A stretch of DNA of 64,000 bases from Paenibacillus algorifonticola (GTDB taxonomy: Bacteria; Bacillota; Bacilli; Paenibacillales; Paenibacillaceae): contig NZ_LAQO01000025.1 of NCBI RefSeq assembly GCF_000971975.1, forward strand, positions 91,442 to 155,441, in the 5' to 3' direction. Below the pieces are notes generated by a model. That model did not search any database, was not told the DNA's origin, and saw nothing but the letters and a program-made list of their open reading frames with translations. How positions within the stretch are numbered: the first letter of the stretch is position 1; each line of letters starts with the position of its first letter. A program made the translations under genes and the position numbers. This document shows positions 52,427 through 62,012 of the stretch, piece after piece.

Positions 52427-55400
52427 TCATAATGATGTCGTTATTTTAATCGTTTTGATTTCAAAGGGATTGAAGCTGAGCCGCAGCCTGCCCCCGCTCA
52501 TGGTCAAATCCGCCAGTCGATCCTCTAGAATATTGACTTCTGCGGCGGCAAAGCGCTCACCGGCGGCGAGCAGCTTCCCGGATAACCCAATGACAGCTTC
52601 CGAGCGGCCGCCTGCCGCTTCATACAGCCGCAGCACAATGCCTGATCCGTCCTCCGCAGGCTTGACCGTATCCAGAATGACCTGATCGCTTGCCAAATCA
52701 ATCCAGGAATGCTCGAAACCCAGGCTTTCCTTGACCGTATCGGAAGCGGTATCGGTGTTGGAAGCCGAATTCGCCTTAATCGCCCGCAACGGCTCATTGA
52801 GCCCTGCTGCCACACGAACCGTTTGGGCCTGCTGCCAGCTGCCTTCATGAGGATATAGCGCATAAGTGAACACATGCTCGCCCCGATCGGCTGCCGCGTC
52901 CGGCCAGCTCGGCGCACGCAGCAGCGACAGCCGCAGTACGGCGTCCTTGATGTCATAGCCGTACTTGCAATCATTCAACAGGCTTACGCCATATCCATGC
53001 TCGGACAAATCTGCCCAGCGGTGGCCGCATACCTCATATTGCGCCTGCTCCCAGCTTGTGTTGCGATGGGTTGTACGCTCCAATGCCCCAAACGGAATTT
53101 CATAGGTCGCTTTGCCGCTTACCATCCCGAGTGGGAAGGCAACCTTAAGCAGCTTATGATTCTCCTGCCAATCGACATAAGTACGGAACTCGATGCAGCG
53201 GTCATGAATCGGGATAATCATCTGCTGCCTGATCCACGACTGGCTCAGCTGCCAATTCAGCTCGATTACGATACGGTCCATGTTATGCTCCAGCATGCGC
53301 CAGCCCATCAACTGCTGCGCGTCTGCGCGCTTGCTCTCATAATCAGGCGCAATATCCCACGCATCCCAAAGCAGCGGCGTATCATGGAATAGCTGTAATT
53401 CGTTGCCGAGCCTCCCTGCCTGCAGCAGCTCGCGATCGCAATTCTTGTCGTACAAGCGGCTGATAAGCCCTTGCGCATCCAGTTCAATCGTATAATAATC
53501 GGTTTCAAATACGCCGATGCCTTTGCTGCCTGTTGGAGGCTTGTCGGCTTGCCCGGACCGCTCAGCGATGTGTTGAACGATGTATGGTTCCACATCAGAC
53601 CGCACAGCCTGAGGAACACCCTTCACCGGACGCAGCCAGAACGTTTTACAGCCGAATGCAGGAATCGTTCCCGTCTGCACAGCAAGCTGCCCGGCTTCTC
53701 CCGGCTGCAGCGGGGCTTCTAAGCGACATGGCAGCTCGCCATTCGCATCATAAGCCGCCAGCTGTTCCATTCCCGGCTGGAGCGGAATATATACCATTCC
53801 ATCCCTGGCCCAGCCAAGGCTATTGAAAGCAACGTAGGCCGCTTCCTCGCTTTCCGTTTGCATTCGGCCGGCCAGCATCCCCATTGCTTCCTCTAGGGCG
53901 GCATTGCCCAGCCTCATAATCTCCTCATACTGCTTGGCCGAGGTTTCGTACACCTCCGGAATGGAGGTGCCTGGAATAATATCATGAAATTGATTAAGCA
54001 GCAGCAGCTTCCAGCCTTCCTCCAGCCGCTTCCCGGCTTGACTTTGGTGCTGCGGGTCCTGCATGCCGGAGAGGCTTAGCCACACTTCGGCAGCGCGATA
54101 AAGCTGCTCGGCCTGTCGGTTGCTTCGCTTGTTCTTCGCATGTGTTGTGTAGGTACCCCGGTGCAGCTCCAAATATAAGTCGCCATGCCAATTGGGCAGC
54201 TTGATACCGCTACTGCGTATACCGTCAAAAAACTGTCGCGCGGTCGAATATTTCGCCTGCGGCTGGCCGGGGATACAGGCGGAGCGCTCGATGTACTCCA
54301 GCATTTCATGCGTGACTCCGCCGCCCCCGTCACCGTGGCCATACAGCAGCATCAGCTCGTCGTGCCGGTCCTTCTCTTTATAGTCCTGCCAATGCTCCTG
54401 CACATCCTGCGGACGAGTATGCTCGTTCAAACCGTGATTCTGATAGGCTACAATGCTGGTTCCGTCAATGCCAACCCAGTTGAACAGCGTATGCGGGAAT
54501 TCATTCGTATCGTTCCAACCCAGCTTGGTCGTCATGAAATAATCGATGCCGGCCTGCTTAAGCAGCTGCGGAAGCGACGCGCAGTAGCCGAAGGTATCGG
54601 GAAGCCACTCAATAGTAGAGCGCCGACCGAACTCCTCCTCATAGAACCTTTGCCCGATCAAAATTTGGCGAACAAGCGACTCGCCGCTTGGAATATTCAA
54701 ATCCGGCTCAACCCACATGCCGCCTACAAGCTCCCAGCGTCCTTCGGCAATTCGCATCTTAATGTTTTCATACAGCTCCGGGTAGTTCTGCTTAACGAAT
54801 GCATACAGTATGGGCTGGCTTTGCGCATAATAAAAGTCCGGATAACGATCCATCAGCGCGCAGATGGTGGAGAAGGTGCGGCTGGCCTTGCGGACGGTTT
54901 CCTTAATCGGCCATAACCAGGCAATATCGATATGCGATTGGCCAACCATATGCATCGTGCCGTTATTGCCGTACGCTTGCTGCGCATCCTCCGCTGCCTT
55001 TCTCAGCTCTGCCTCCGCATGCCGGCAAGCGGAAGGATTAATGGAGGAGTCACCGCCCGGCTCATACAAACTGGCAATAGCTGCCTCCAATGCTTCGACA
55101 AGCCGTGAACGCTGCAAACTCCCTTCCGAGAGCAGTGCAGCAGCTTCCTGTACCGCGCGAACGGTATGCAGCAGCTCGTATACCGGCCAATTGACCTGTA
55201 CCAGCGAAACCGAAACGCCGCTGATCGGCGGCTTTTGTCTGGATTGCCGGTTAAGTGGATCTACCGGCTCGGGGATTGGATCATACAGCTCAATCTCCAT
55301 ATCCAGTTCGTCGCCTGGTTGATAAGACTTCGGCAGCGGCACAAACCAATGATTGTTGTCCAGACCGTGATAGGGCGATCCCCCCAGTCGCAGCAAGCCT

Positions 55401-55660
55401 TCGCCGCCGCCATAATACAGAAGGGCGGCTTCTCCAGCTTGCCACCCTTCAGGCAGGGCAGCCTGTTGGCGCAGCATGTAGGTTGTGCCGTGCCCTTCAT
55501 TAAGCTGGGCAAGATCAGTCAAAGCCCAGCCTTCCGAAATAGGCTCATAGACACCAGGCTCAATGTAGCGCAGCTTCTTCAGCTGCCAATGAGTCAGCTG
55601 TATTTGCTCCAGCCATTGCCGCTGCTCCAGCCAGCGTACAAAACGATGGAATGATTTCAA
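52427..55660 (-). CDS. GH38 alpha-mannosidase
   Basis: 1077 residues from a TTG at 55660 with GGAGGGGAG six bases upstream; it overlaps the GH3 stop (TTGA). GH38 hallmarks: QSHIDIAWLWP zinc site, WVEPDLNIPSGESL, and nucleophile Asp355 in WLPDTFGYCASLPQ. No signal peptide, so it acts inside the cell on imported oligosaccharides, removing alpha-mannose. C-terminal half holds the usual beta domains (NELQLFHDTPLLWDAWD, WRMLEHNMDRIVIELNW). Confidence 0.92.
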   Translation of the reverse strand: MKSFHRFVRWLEQRQWLEQIQLTHWQLKKLRYIEPGVYEPISEGWALTDLAQLNEGHGTTYMLRQQAALPEGWQAGEAALLYYGGGEGLLRLGGSPYHGLDNNHWFVPLPKSYQPGDELDMEIELYDPIPEPVDPLNRQSRQKPPISGVSVSLVQVNWPVYELLHTVRAVQEAAALLSEGSLQRSRLVEALEAAIASLYEPGGDSSINPSACRHAEAELRKAAEDAQQAYGNNGTMHMVGQSHIDIAWLWPIKETVRKASRTFSTICALMDRYPDFYYAQSQPILYAFVKQNYPELYENIKMRIAEGRWELVGGMWVEPDLNIPSGESLVRQILIGQRFYEEEFGRRSTIEWLPDTFGYCASLPQLLKQAGIDYFMTTKLGWNDTNEFPHTLFNWVGIDGTSIVAYQNHGLNEHTRPQDVQEHWQDYKEKDRHDELMLLYGHGDGGGGVTHEMLEYIERSACIPGQPQAKYSTARQFFDGIRSSGIKLPNWHGDLYLELHRGTYTTHAKNKRSNRQAEQLYRAAEVWLSLSGMQDPQHQSQAGKRLEEGWKLLLLNQFHDIIPGTSIPEVYETSAKQYEEIMRLGNAALEEAMGMLAGRMQTESEEAAYVAFNSLGWARDGMVYIPLQPGMEQLAAYDANGELPCRLEAPLQPGEAGQLAVQTGTIPAFGCKTFWLRPVKGVPQAVRSDVEPYIVQHIAERSGQADKPPTGSKGIGVFETDYYTIELDAQGLISRLYDKNCDRELLQAGRLGNELQLFHDTPLLWDAWDIAPDYESKRADAQQLMGWRMLEHNMDRIVIELNWQLSQSWIRQQMIIPIHDRCIEFRTYVDWQENHKLLKVAFPLGMVSGKATYEIPFGALERTTHRNTSWEQAQYEVCGHRWADLSEHGYGVSLLNDCKYGYDIKDAVLRLSLLRAPSWPDAAADRGEHVFTYALYPHEGSWQQAQTVRVAAGLNEPLRAIKANSASNTDTASDTVKESLGFEHSWIDLASDQVILDTVKPAEDGSGIVLRLYEAAGGRSEAVIGLSGKLLAAGERFAAAEVNILEDRLADLTMSGGRLRLSFNPFEIKTIKITTSL

Positions 55661-57969
55661 GATAATCTCCCCTCCGGGCTGATGCGCAGCGGCACCTCCA
55701 GATTATGCAGGCTGCTGGAGCCGATCATAATTGTAAAATCTCCGTCCTCGACTACTCGCTGCAGTTGCTGGCCGACAAACTCCAGCTGTTCTCTTCCAAT
55801 GACGAAGCGCACCTGCTTGCTTTCTCCCGGTTCCAGCCAAATTTTGCGGAAGCCCTTGAGCAGTCTTTGAGGGCGCGTAACCGAGGCGGCATGATCCGTA
55901 ATATATAGCTGCACAACCTCTTGCCCCGCCATTTGGCCGCTGTTGCGCACGTCCACCACCGCTGCGGCATAGCCTTCTTCGTCTGCGCCTGCATCCTCGA
56001 TCCGCAGCTGTGAATATTCAAAGCTTGTATAGCTGAGGCCGTAGCCGAATGGATATTGCGCTTCAAAGTCCATTTCCAAATAACGTTTGCCTCGTGTACG
56101 GCGCTTGTAATAGTAGACTGGCAATTGTCCCACATGCCTAGGAATGCTCACTGTCAGTTTGCCGGACGGATTAACGACCCCAAACAAAATATCAGCGAGA
56201 GCATGCCCACCCTCTTGTCCCGGATACCAGGCCTCAACAATCGCATCGGCATGGTCGACTATCCACGGCTCCACAATCGGACGGCCGTTTATATAAACGA
56301 CGATAAGCGGCTTGTCCAGCTTGCGCAATTCCTTCACCAGCTCCAGCTGTGAGCCGAGCAGGTTTAGCGTCATTCTGTCAATGCCTTCCCCGCACTCCAT
56401 TTCGCTCTGAGCATTGTCGGTCACAACAGCCGCTCCCGTCACCAGATCGATGGTTCCCTCGCCAAAGTCCCGGGCGCTTGAGCCTCCGATCGCCACAATG
56501 ACGGCATCAGCCTGCCGCGCACAGTCGATAGCCGTTGCGAAGCCTTCCCGCGCCTCTTCCTTGATGCGGCAGCCGGGAGCATACAGAACGCGTTCCCGCT
56601 CTCCGCCCAAAGCAGCCCGTACACCGTCCAGAAGAGTAGCTATTTTGCCATCCTCCTGAGGCGAGGTATAGTCTCCCAATTGATTATATGGAGCATTGGC
56701 ATTGGGACCAATCACAGCAACCTTGCCGATATTCTTGTTCAGCGGCAACGTTTGCCGCTCATTTTTCAGCAGCACAATACCTTCAGCCGCCATTTTTCGA
56801 GCCAGCTGCTTGTGCTCCAGACTGCCGATGACCTGCGCCGCCCTTACTGGATCGACCGTGGGGCGATCAAACAATCCCAGCTCAAACTTCAAGCGCAGCA
56901 CTCTCAGAACCGCTTTGTTCAGCGTCTCTTCGCTCAATAGCCCCTGTTCGATAGCGCTCAGCAGATGTTTACTGAACATTTCACCCGACATCTCCATGTC
57001 CGTTCCAGACTCCAACGCCAGCTTGACCGCTTCCTCGCCGCTGGCTGCGACATTATGTCCATACACAAGCATCCCCAGCGCACCGCAATCGGTAATGACA
57101 AAACCGTCAAATCCCCACTCCTGCCGCAGCACCTCGTTAAGCAGATAAGGACTGCTCGTGCATGGTATGCCGTCAATTTCATTGTAAGCCGTCATAACGG
57201 AGCGCGCTCCGGCCTCAACCGCCTTGCGGAAAGGCAGCAAATCGACCTCATGCAGCTCGCGCAGCCCCATATGCGCCGGCTGCGCATTGCGCCCGCCCTC
57301 TGTGCTGCCATAACCTGCAAAATGCTTGAGCGTTGCAAGCAGGCTGTTCTCGTCGGCGAGATTGTCGCCTTGCAGACCTTCAACTGCCGCAACTGCAAAC
57401 TCGGCTATCAGATAGGGGTCCTCGCCAAAGCATTCCTCTGTTCGGCCCCAACGAGGGTCGCGTACAACATCAAGCACCGGGGAGTAGGTCACGGCTCCTC
57501 CCTGACTGCGGGTTTCCATGGCTACTGCACGGCACATCTCCTTGTACAGCTCTACATTCCATGAGCTTCCAAGCAGGATCGGTACAGGAAATACCGTCGC
57601 TCCGATTGCCATATGTCCATGCGAGCATTCCTCGCCGAACAGCACCGGAATCCCGAGGCGGGAATGCTGCATCGCATATTCCTGAATTTCATTGATCGCC
57701 CTGGCCCCTTGCTCGGGAGACAGTCCTGTGGCAAGCGTAACTTCTGTCCAAGGATCCGCGCGCAGCACGCCATACAGCGAACCAACGGCTCCTTGCCGCA
57801 GCTGCTCCTTGAACTCGTCTGTCAGGCGAATGCTTCCATCTTCCTGCTTCTCATAGCATTTCCAGCCGAAGGGCTGTATCAATTGGCCGATTTTTTCGGG
57901 GATCGTCATGCGAGCTAGCAGGTTCTGTGCTTTCCTCCCCGCTTCAGCCTGCCTGTTGTCTTTCTCCAC
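55657..57969 (-). CDS. GH3 beta-glycosidase (beta-glucosidase/xylosidase type)
   Basis: About 770 residues from a GTG at 57969, eleven bases after GAGAGG; another GTG (57981) directly abuts that site. Three GH3 parts: TIM barrel with LKHFAGYGSTEGGRN and nucleophile near Asp294 in GFVITDCGALGM, the alpha/beta sandwich (KVAVIGPNANAPYNQLGDY, VIVAIGGSSARDFGEG), and a C-terminal fibronectin-III-like domain (FGYGLSYTSFEYSQL). No signal peptide, so cytoplasmic. The N-acetylglucosaminidase Asp-His dyad is not seen; a beta-glucosidase or xylosidase type is more likely. Substrate in this operon is open. Confidence 0.87.
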   Translation of the reverse strand: MEKDNRQAEAGRKAQNLLARMTIPEKIGQLIQPFGWKCYEKQEDGSIRLTDEFKEQLRQGAVGSLYGVLRADPWTEVTLATGLSPEQGARAINEIQEYAMQHSRLGIPVLFGEECSHGHMAIGATVFPVPILLGSSWNVELYKEMCRAVAMETRSQGGAVTYSPVLDVVRDPRWGRTEECFGEDPYLIAEFAVAAVEGLQGDNLADENSLLATLKHFAGYGSTEGGRNAQPAHMGLRELHEVDLLPFRKAVEAGARSVMTAYNEIDGIPCTSSPYLLNEVLRQEWGFDGFVITDCGALGMLVYGHNVAASGEEAVKLALESGTDMEMSGEMFSKHLLSAIEQGLLSEETLNKAVLRVLRLKFELGLFDRPTVDPVRAAQVIGSLEHKQLARKMAAEGIVLLKNERQTLPLNKNIGKVAVIGPNANAPYNQLGDYTSPQEDGKIATLLDGVRAALGGERERVLYAPGCRIKEEAREGFATAIDCARQADAVIVAIGGSSARDFGEGTIDLVTGAAVVTDNAQSEMECGEGIDRMTLNLLGSQLELVKELRKLDKPLIVVYINGRPIVEPWIVDHADAIVEAWYPGQEGGHALADILFGVVNPSGKLTVSIPRHVGQLPVYYYKRRTRGKRYLEMDFEAQYPFGYGLSYTSFEYSQLRIEDAGADEEGYAAAVVDVRNSGQMAGQEVVQLYITDHAASVTRPQRLLKGFRKIWLEPGESKQVRFVIGREQLEFVGQQLQRVVEDGDFTIMIGSSSLHNLEVPLRISPEGRLS

Positions 57970-58009
57970 CTGAAAGCACACCTCTCCTAACCATCGGATT
58001 TCATGCTAT

Positions 58010-58041
58010 CCGCCGGCTGCGGATAAAGCCGCAGCCGGCGG
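58010..58041 (-). other. Perfect GC-rich hairpin between binding-protein and GH3 genes
   Basis: 13-bp perfect stem (CCGCCGGCTGCGG and its complement) with loop ATAAAG, no T-run. It sits 70 bases after the solute-binding protein stop. Such hairpins commonly protect the 3' end of a binding-protein message and lower downstream expression. Confidence 0.7.
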
Positions 58042-58113
58042 GAGCAATTCCTCTTGAATGGCTTTTTATCTAATAACCTTGTTCCCCATGGAATGGCATT
58101 TAAATGCTAGCCT

Positions 58114-59703
58114 TTAGCTTTGCTTCCATCTGTCATAAGCGCCCTGATAGATTTGACTCATGCGATCACCGCCCATCTTAGTTACGGTGGCGATATATTT
58201 GTCCCAATTGTCGAACGAATCGGCGCCCGTAATGAACTTGGCCTCCATTTGACGTACGTACGTCGTCAAATCCGAGGTCAGCGTCGTTACCTCCGCCTGC
58301 TCCTCTGCTGTGAGGAACAGCGTCGGGTATGGAATTCGCGAGCCGTTATCCAATAGCTTGGTTTTGGATTCGTTCGCTACCCACTCATCAAATTCGGTGG
58401 TCAGCCCCAGCTGAATTTCTGGAATCGAAATGGTCGGCGCCGGAATGCCGTAGTTTGGCGTCAGCGTTGCCCGGTAATCTTCGCGATCTCCGCCGCCCGG
58501 AACCGGCAAATATTGCTTAATCAGGTTGTCGCGATCGGTGTATTCCCACAGAACGCCCTCAGGCCCTTTATTGAACATCAATGCTCCATCATAACTATAA
58601 ATGTAGTCCACCCAGCGCATGGAAGCTTCAGGGTGAGGGTTCGTTTTGGAGATGGCAAAAGCTCCTGTCGTTACGCCTTTGCTCTTGGCAATGACTGCCT
58701 TGTCCACCATCTCGCTCTTGACTGGCAGGAACATCGGGTCTTCCGTGCTCGGTTCGCCGCCCAAGGTCATATAGGCATGCCAATCAGAGAACAGCGCGAC
58801 CTGATTATTTTGGGCTTTTGCTTTTTTCTGCTCCGCTGTCTGCGAGAACGTCTCATGATCCAGCAAATCCTCTGCCCATAGACGGTTCAGGAAGATCAGA
58901 TACTCCTTATACCCTTCTTCAATAGGCGTGTAATGAACGACATCGGTGTCGTCTACATAAATTTCTTCCTCATAAATGCCATAGGCGCCAAGCAGCCAGG
59001 TGCGAATATCGCGCAGATTGACAGATGACAACGGCACCTCGTCGGCTTTCCCGTTTTTGTTCGGGTCCTCTTCCTTTACGCGCTTGAGGAACGTGTACAG
59101 CTCCTCAGTCGTTTCCGGCAATTTATCATAGCCGAGCGCTTTCAGAAAATCGCCGTTGTACCACAGCGGATTTCGGTACCATGGCTGATTGAACTCGATA
59201 ACCGGCATGGAGTAAATATGACCGTCTGGAGCTGTAATGGACTTGCGCACCTCCGGATAATCTTCCAGCACCTTTTTGAAGTTAGGAGCATAGTTTTCAA
59301 TCAAGTCCTCAAGCGGAACCAGAATCTCCTGCTCGCCGTAATTCATCTGCTCCGCAGGGGTAAGCCCCGCAGCATAAAACACATCCGGATATTCACCACT
59401 TGAGAAAATAAGGTTTTTCTTCGTATCAAAGCTTTCCTTCGGCGCATTGTTAAATTCCATCTTGATGTTCGTAAGCTTCTCCATCTCCTGCAGCACGGCC
59501 ATATCCTTCCAATTTTGAATACCGACATCAGGCGCTGTCAGCGTTAACGAAATCTGCTCGTTTACAATTGGAAATCCTTCCTTGGCTACCTCTGTTTCAA
59601 CCTCTGTCTGCTGCTTGTCATCCGACGTTCCGCAGCCAGCCAGCAAGCCTGCCATTAGAGCGGCAGACAGCAGCGCCGCCGCGCCTCTCTTCATGTTCTG
59701 CAT
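58114..59703 (-). CDS. Sugar ABC transporter solute-binding lipoprotein (LplA-like)
   Basis: 529 residues from the ATG at 59703 after GGGAGG. Lipoprotein signal with lipobox LLAGCG near residue 24. The mature protein is a large family-1 type binding protein of the LplA kind typical of Paenibacillus (TLTAPDVGIQNWKDMAVLQ, EYPDVFYAAGL, MPVIEFNQPWYRNPLWYN, KTNPHPEASMRWVDYIY). It partners the two permeases upstream. The ATPase is not in the window; these importers usually share an MsmX-type ATPase. Likely ligand is an N-glycan or mannan fragment, from context. Confidence 0.9.
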   Translation of the reverse strand: MQNMKRGAAALLSAALMAGLLAGCGTSDDKQQTEVETEVAKEGFPIVNEQISLTLTAPDVGIQNWKDMAVLQEMEKLTNIKMEFNNAPKESFDTKKNLIFSSGEYPDVFYAAGLTPAEQMNYGEQEILVPLEDLIENYAPNFKKVLEDYPEVRKSITAPDGHIYSMPVIEFNQPWYRNPLWYNGDFLKALGYDKLPETTEELYTFLKRVKEEDPNKNGKADEVPLSSVNLRDIRTWLLGAYGIYEEEIYVDDTDVVHYTPIEEGYKEYLIFLNRLWAEDLLDHETFSQTAEQKKAKAQNNQVALFSDWHAYMTLGGEPSTEDPMFLPVKSEMVDKAVIAKSKGVTTGAFAISKTNPHPEASMRWVDYIYSYDGALMFNKGPEGVLWEYTDRDNLIKQYLPVPGGGDREDYRATLTPNYGIPAPTISIPEIQLGLTTEFDEWVANESKTKLLDNGSRIPYPTLFLTAEEQAEVTTLTSDLTTYVRQMEAKFITGADSFDNWDKYIATVTKMGGDRMSQIYQGAYDRWKQS

Positions 59704-59728
59704 CGTAAATCCTCCCTTTTTTATAATC

Positions 59729-59740
59729 ATAACGCTATAA
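59729..59740. promoter_or_regulatory. Operator-like ATAACGCTATAA ahead of the binding-protein gene
   Basis: Differs at one of 12 positions from ATAACGTTATAA in the amidohydrolase/AraC gap (48888-48899). It lies 26 bases upstream of the binding-protein ATG, inside the LplC-SBP gap, so an internal regulated promoter is possible. Confidence 0.5.
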
Positions 59741-59819
59741 CAAATGATTGCGAAATAGCTGGCTCATACAGGCCAAGCCGCTACCCGCATGCATCTATTA
59801 CCATCCTGTGACGGAAAGC

Positions 59820-60731
59820 TTAACCTTTGACGGAGCCGATCATGACCCCTTGAACGAAATAGCGCTGCAAAAACGGATACAAAACGACAACCGGCAGAGT
59901 CGAAACGATAATAACGGAATATTTGACCAAGGAAGCAATTTCAGCTTTGTTGTTCATTGCCTGGGCAATATCGCCGCTGATGGCCGCTCCGGTCGTTTCT
60001 GCCGACATTTCCTGCAGCACCAGTATTTGGCGCAGCACCATTTGCAGAGGATATTTCATTTCGTCATTCAGATAAATAAGCGCCGGAAAATAGCTGTTCC
60101 AGTGGCCGACGCCATAGAACAAGGCCATAACGGCAATTATCGGAGCAGACAGCGGCAGCACGATTTGGAAGAACAGCCGCAGATTGGTACAGCCATCCAT
60201 ATGCGCAGCCTCCTGCAGCTCCTTGGGAATAGTGGAGTGGAAGAAGGTTCTGGCCACAATGATATTCCATACGGATGCTGCAACAGGCAAAATCAACGCT
60301 CCCATCGAATTGATCAGCCCTAGGTTTTTGACCGTCAGATAGAGGGGGATCAAGCCGCCATTAAAAAACATCGTGATGAGAAACATCGCCATAAAAAAGT
60401 TGCGTCCCACAAAGTCGGAGCGGCTCAAGGCATAGGCAGCGGGCAAGGTGATTGCCAGATTCAGCATCGTTCCGACTACGGTATAGAGAATGGTGTTGCC
60501 ATAGCCGTTCCATATTTTTGGATTCGAAAAAACAAGCTTATAGCCGTCCAGCGTCAGACCTTTGGGCAGCAGCCACATTTCCCCCGAATTAACGAACTTT
60601 GGCGTACTGATGGAAGCGCTGACGATATAGATAAGCGGATACAGCACAACAAGGAGCGCAAGGGCCAAATAAATATAGTTTGCTGCCAGAAACAGCCTGT
60701 CCGAGGTGGATTCCCTCATCGACTTTACCAT
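59820..60731 (-). CDS. lplC: Sugar ABC transporter permease (LplC/MalG type)
   Basis: 303 residues from the ATG at 60731, six bases after AGGAGAGG; the longer frame overlaps lplB. Six membrane helices and the permease EAA loop (KELQEAAHMDGCTNLRLFFQIVLPLS, in part EAAHMDGC) for ATPase contact. C-terminal FVQGVMIGSVKG is typical of LplC. Works with the LplB-like permease and the binding lipoprotein. Confidence 0.9.
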   Translation of the reverse strand: MVKSMRESTSDRLFLAANYIYLALALLVVLYPLIYIVSASISTPKFVNSGEMWLLPKGLTLDGYKLVFSNPKIWNGYGNTILYTVVGTMLNLAITLPAAYALSRSDFVGRNFFMAMFLITMFFNGGLIPLYLTVKNLGLINSMGALILPVAASVWNIIVARTFFHSTIPKELQEAAHMDGCTNLRLFFQIVLPLSAPIIAVMALFYGVGHWNSYFPALIYLNDEMKYPLQMVLRQILVLQEMSAETTGAAISGDIAQAMNNKAEIASLVKYSVIIVSTLPVVVLYPFLQRYFVQGVMIGSVKG

Positions 60732-60750
60732 TTTAAACCTCTCCTTTCCT

Positions 60751-61704
60751 TTACCATAAGCTTGTTGCACTCGTACGTTTGGCAATTTGGTTCACTGTAA
60801 TCAGCATGAGGGCATTAACAATCGAATTGAACAACCCTACGGCAGTGGAGAAGCTGTATTGTGCACTTACGAGACCTGACCGATAAACGAAGGTCGAAAT
60901 GACATCCGAGCTTTCCAGATTCAATGAGTTTTGCAGCAGTAAAATTTTCTCGTAGCCGACACCTAGAATATTGCCTGTATTCAAAATAAGCAGGATGGTA
61001 ATGGTCGGTATAATGGTGGGCAGATTAATGTGCAGCAGCCTTTTGAATCGGCTTGCTCCATCGACAATGGCCGCTTCGTGCAGCTGCGGATCAACCGCTG
61101 ATAACGCCGCCAAATAAATGATCGTTCCCCAGCCTGTATTTTGCCATACGCCGGAAATGACATAGACCGTCTTAAACCAAGCAGGATCATTAAGAAACTG
61201 CGGCGCATCGATGCCAAGTGCCTCAAGCCCGCGGATAAGCATCCCGCTCGTCGGGGATAGAAATGAAATAATCATCCCGGTCATGACTACGATAGAAATA
61301 AAATGCGGCGCGTAAGTAATCGTTTGCACACTTTTCTTGAAATAGCCGTTGCGGATTTCATTAAAAGCTAATGCCAGAATGATCGGCAGCGGAAAGCCGA
61401 TGGCCAGCTCATAGAAACTGATGCTGAGCGTATTCCAGAGCAAATCCCAAAAATAATGCGAATTAAAAAAACGTTCAAAGTGCTGAAAGCCGACCCACTC
61501 GCTGCCAAAAATACCCTTGGACGGAATAAAATTTTTGAATGCAATTTGAATTCCGTACATCGGTCCATAGTGGAATACCGCAAAATAAACAAACGCGGGA
61601 AGTATAAATAAGTACAATTCCCAGTTTTGCTTCATTCGCTTGGCGATCCCACTTGATGGTCGCAGTGAAGGCGGCCGTATAGCCTGCTGTCCTTTACCGT
61701 TCAT
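60751..61704 (-). CDS. lplB: Sugar ABC transporter permease (LplB/MalF type)
   Basis: 317 residues, AAGGGG nine bases before the ATG. Six helices; characteristic LplB opening (KQNWELYLFILPAFVYFAVF, HYGPMYGIQIAFKNF) and EAA loop LHEAAIVDGASRFKRLL. First gene of the mannoside operon; a leader with two hairpins precedes it. Confidence 0.9.
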   Translation of the reverse strand: MNGKGQQAIRPPSLRPSSGIAKRMKQNWELYLFILPAFVYFAVFHYGPMYGIQIAFKNFIPSKGIFGSEWVGFQHFERFFNSHYFWDLLWNTLSISFYELAIGFPLPIILALAFNEIRNGYFKKSVQTITYAPHFISIVVMTGMIISFLSPTSGMLIRGLEALGIDAPQFLNDPAWFKTVYVISGVWQNTGWGTIIYLAALSAVDPQLHEAAIVDGASRFKRLLHINLPTIIPTITILLILNTGNILGVGYEKILLLQNSLNLESSDVISTFVYRSGLVSAQYSFSTAVGLFNSIVNALMLITVNQIAKRTSATSLW

Positions 61705-61801
61705 TTACTGATGCCCCTTTCCTGTTCCTGTACCGCTCTGCTACAAATTATAGGCAGGTACCTCAGCAGGATAAAATATGTCGTATTTGAAGCAAGCGCA
61801 C

Positions 61802-61838
61802 AAAAAAGGCCAAACCCGCATTATTACTGGGTTTGACC
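61802..61838 (-). terminator. Terminator-like hairpin upstream of the mannoside importer operon
   Basis: On the minus strand GGTCAAACCC pairs with GGGTTTGGCC (one G-T pair) and is followed by T6. There is no gene on that strand upstream within 1.2 kb, so it either sits in the operon leader as an attenuator or blocks stray antisense from the GH125 promoter region. Confidence 0.6.
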
Positions 61839-61861
61839 GATGTACAAAAGCAAATTTAACA

Positions 61862-61886
61862 CGCTTACAACAAAGGGCTGTAAGCG
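61862..61886. promoter_or_regulatory. Inverted repeat CGCTTACA/TGTAAGCG in the divergent region
   Basis: Eight-base arms nine bases apart between the importer operon and GH125. The right arm, TGTAAGCGCTTTTG, also has an AAGCGCTT core resembling LacI-family or cre sites but lacks the closing CA of a cre consensus. Candidate shared operator of the two divergent units. Confidence 0.45.
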
Positions 61887-62012
61887 CTTTTGTGTTGTTT
61901 TTGAACCGCATTTCTATCCTGCAAATGATACATATTGCTGTCCTGGCGGCCTTGTGCCATCCTGTTGGGTAAGTCGAGTTAGGACATGACCAACTTTCAG
62001 GAGGACAATAAA

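Noticed and set aside
61879..61892. CcpA cre site TGTAAGCGCTTTTG
   Set aside because: The closing CA of the cre consensus is missing; better described as an arm of the local inverted repeat.
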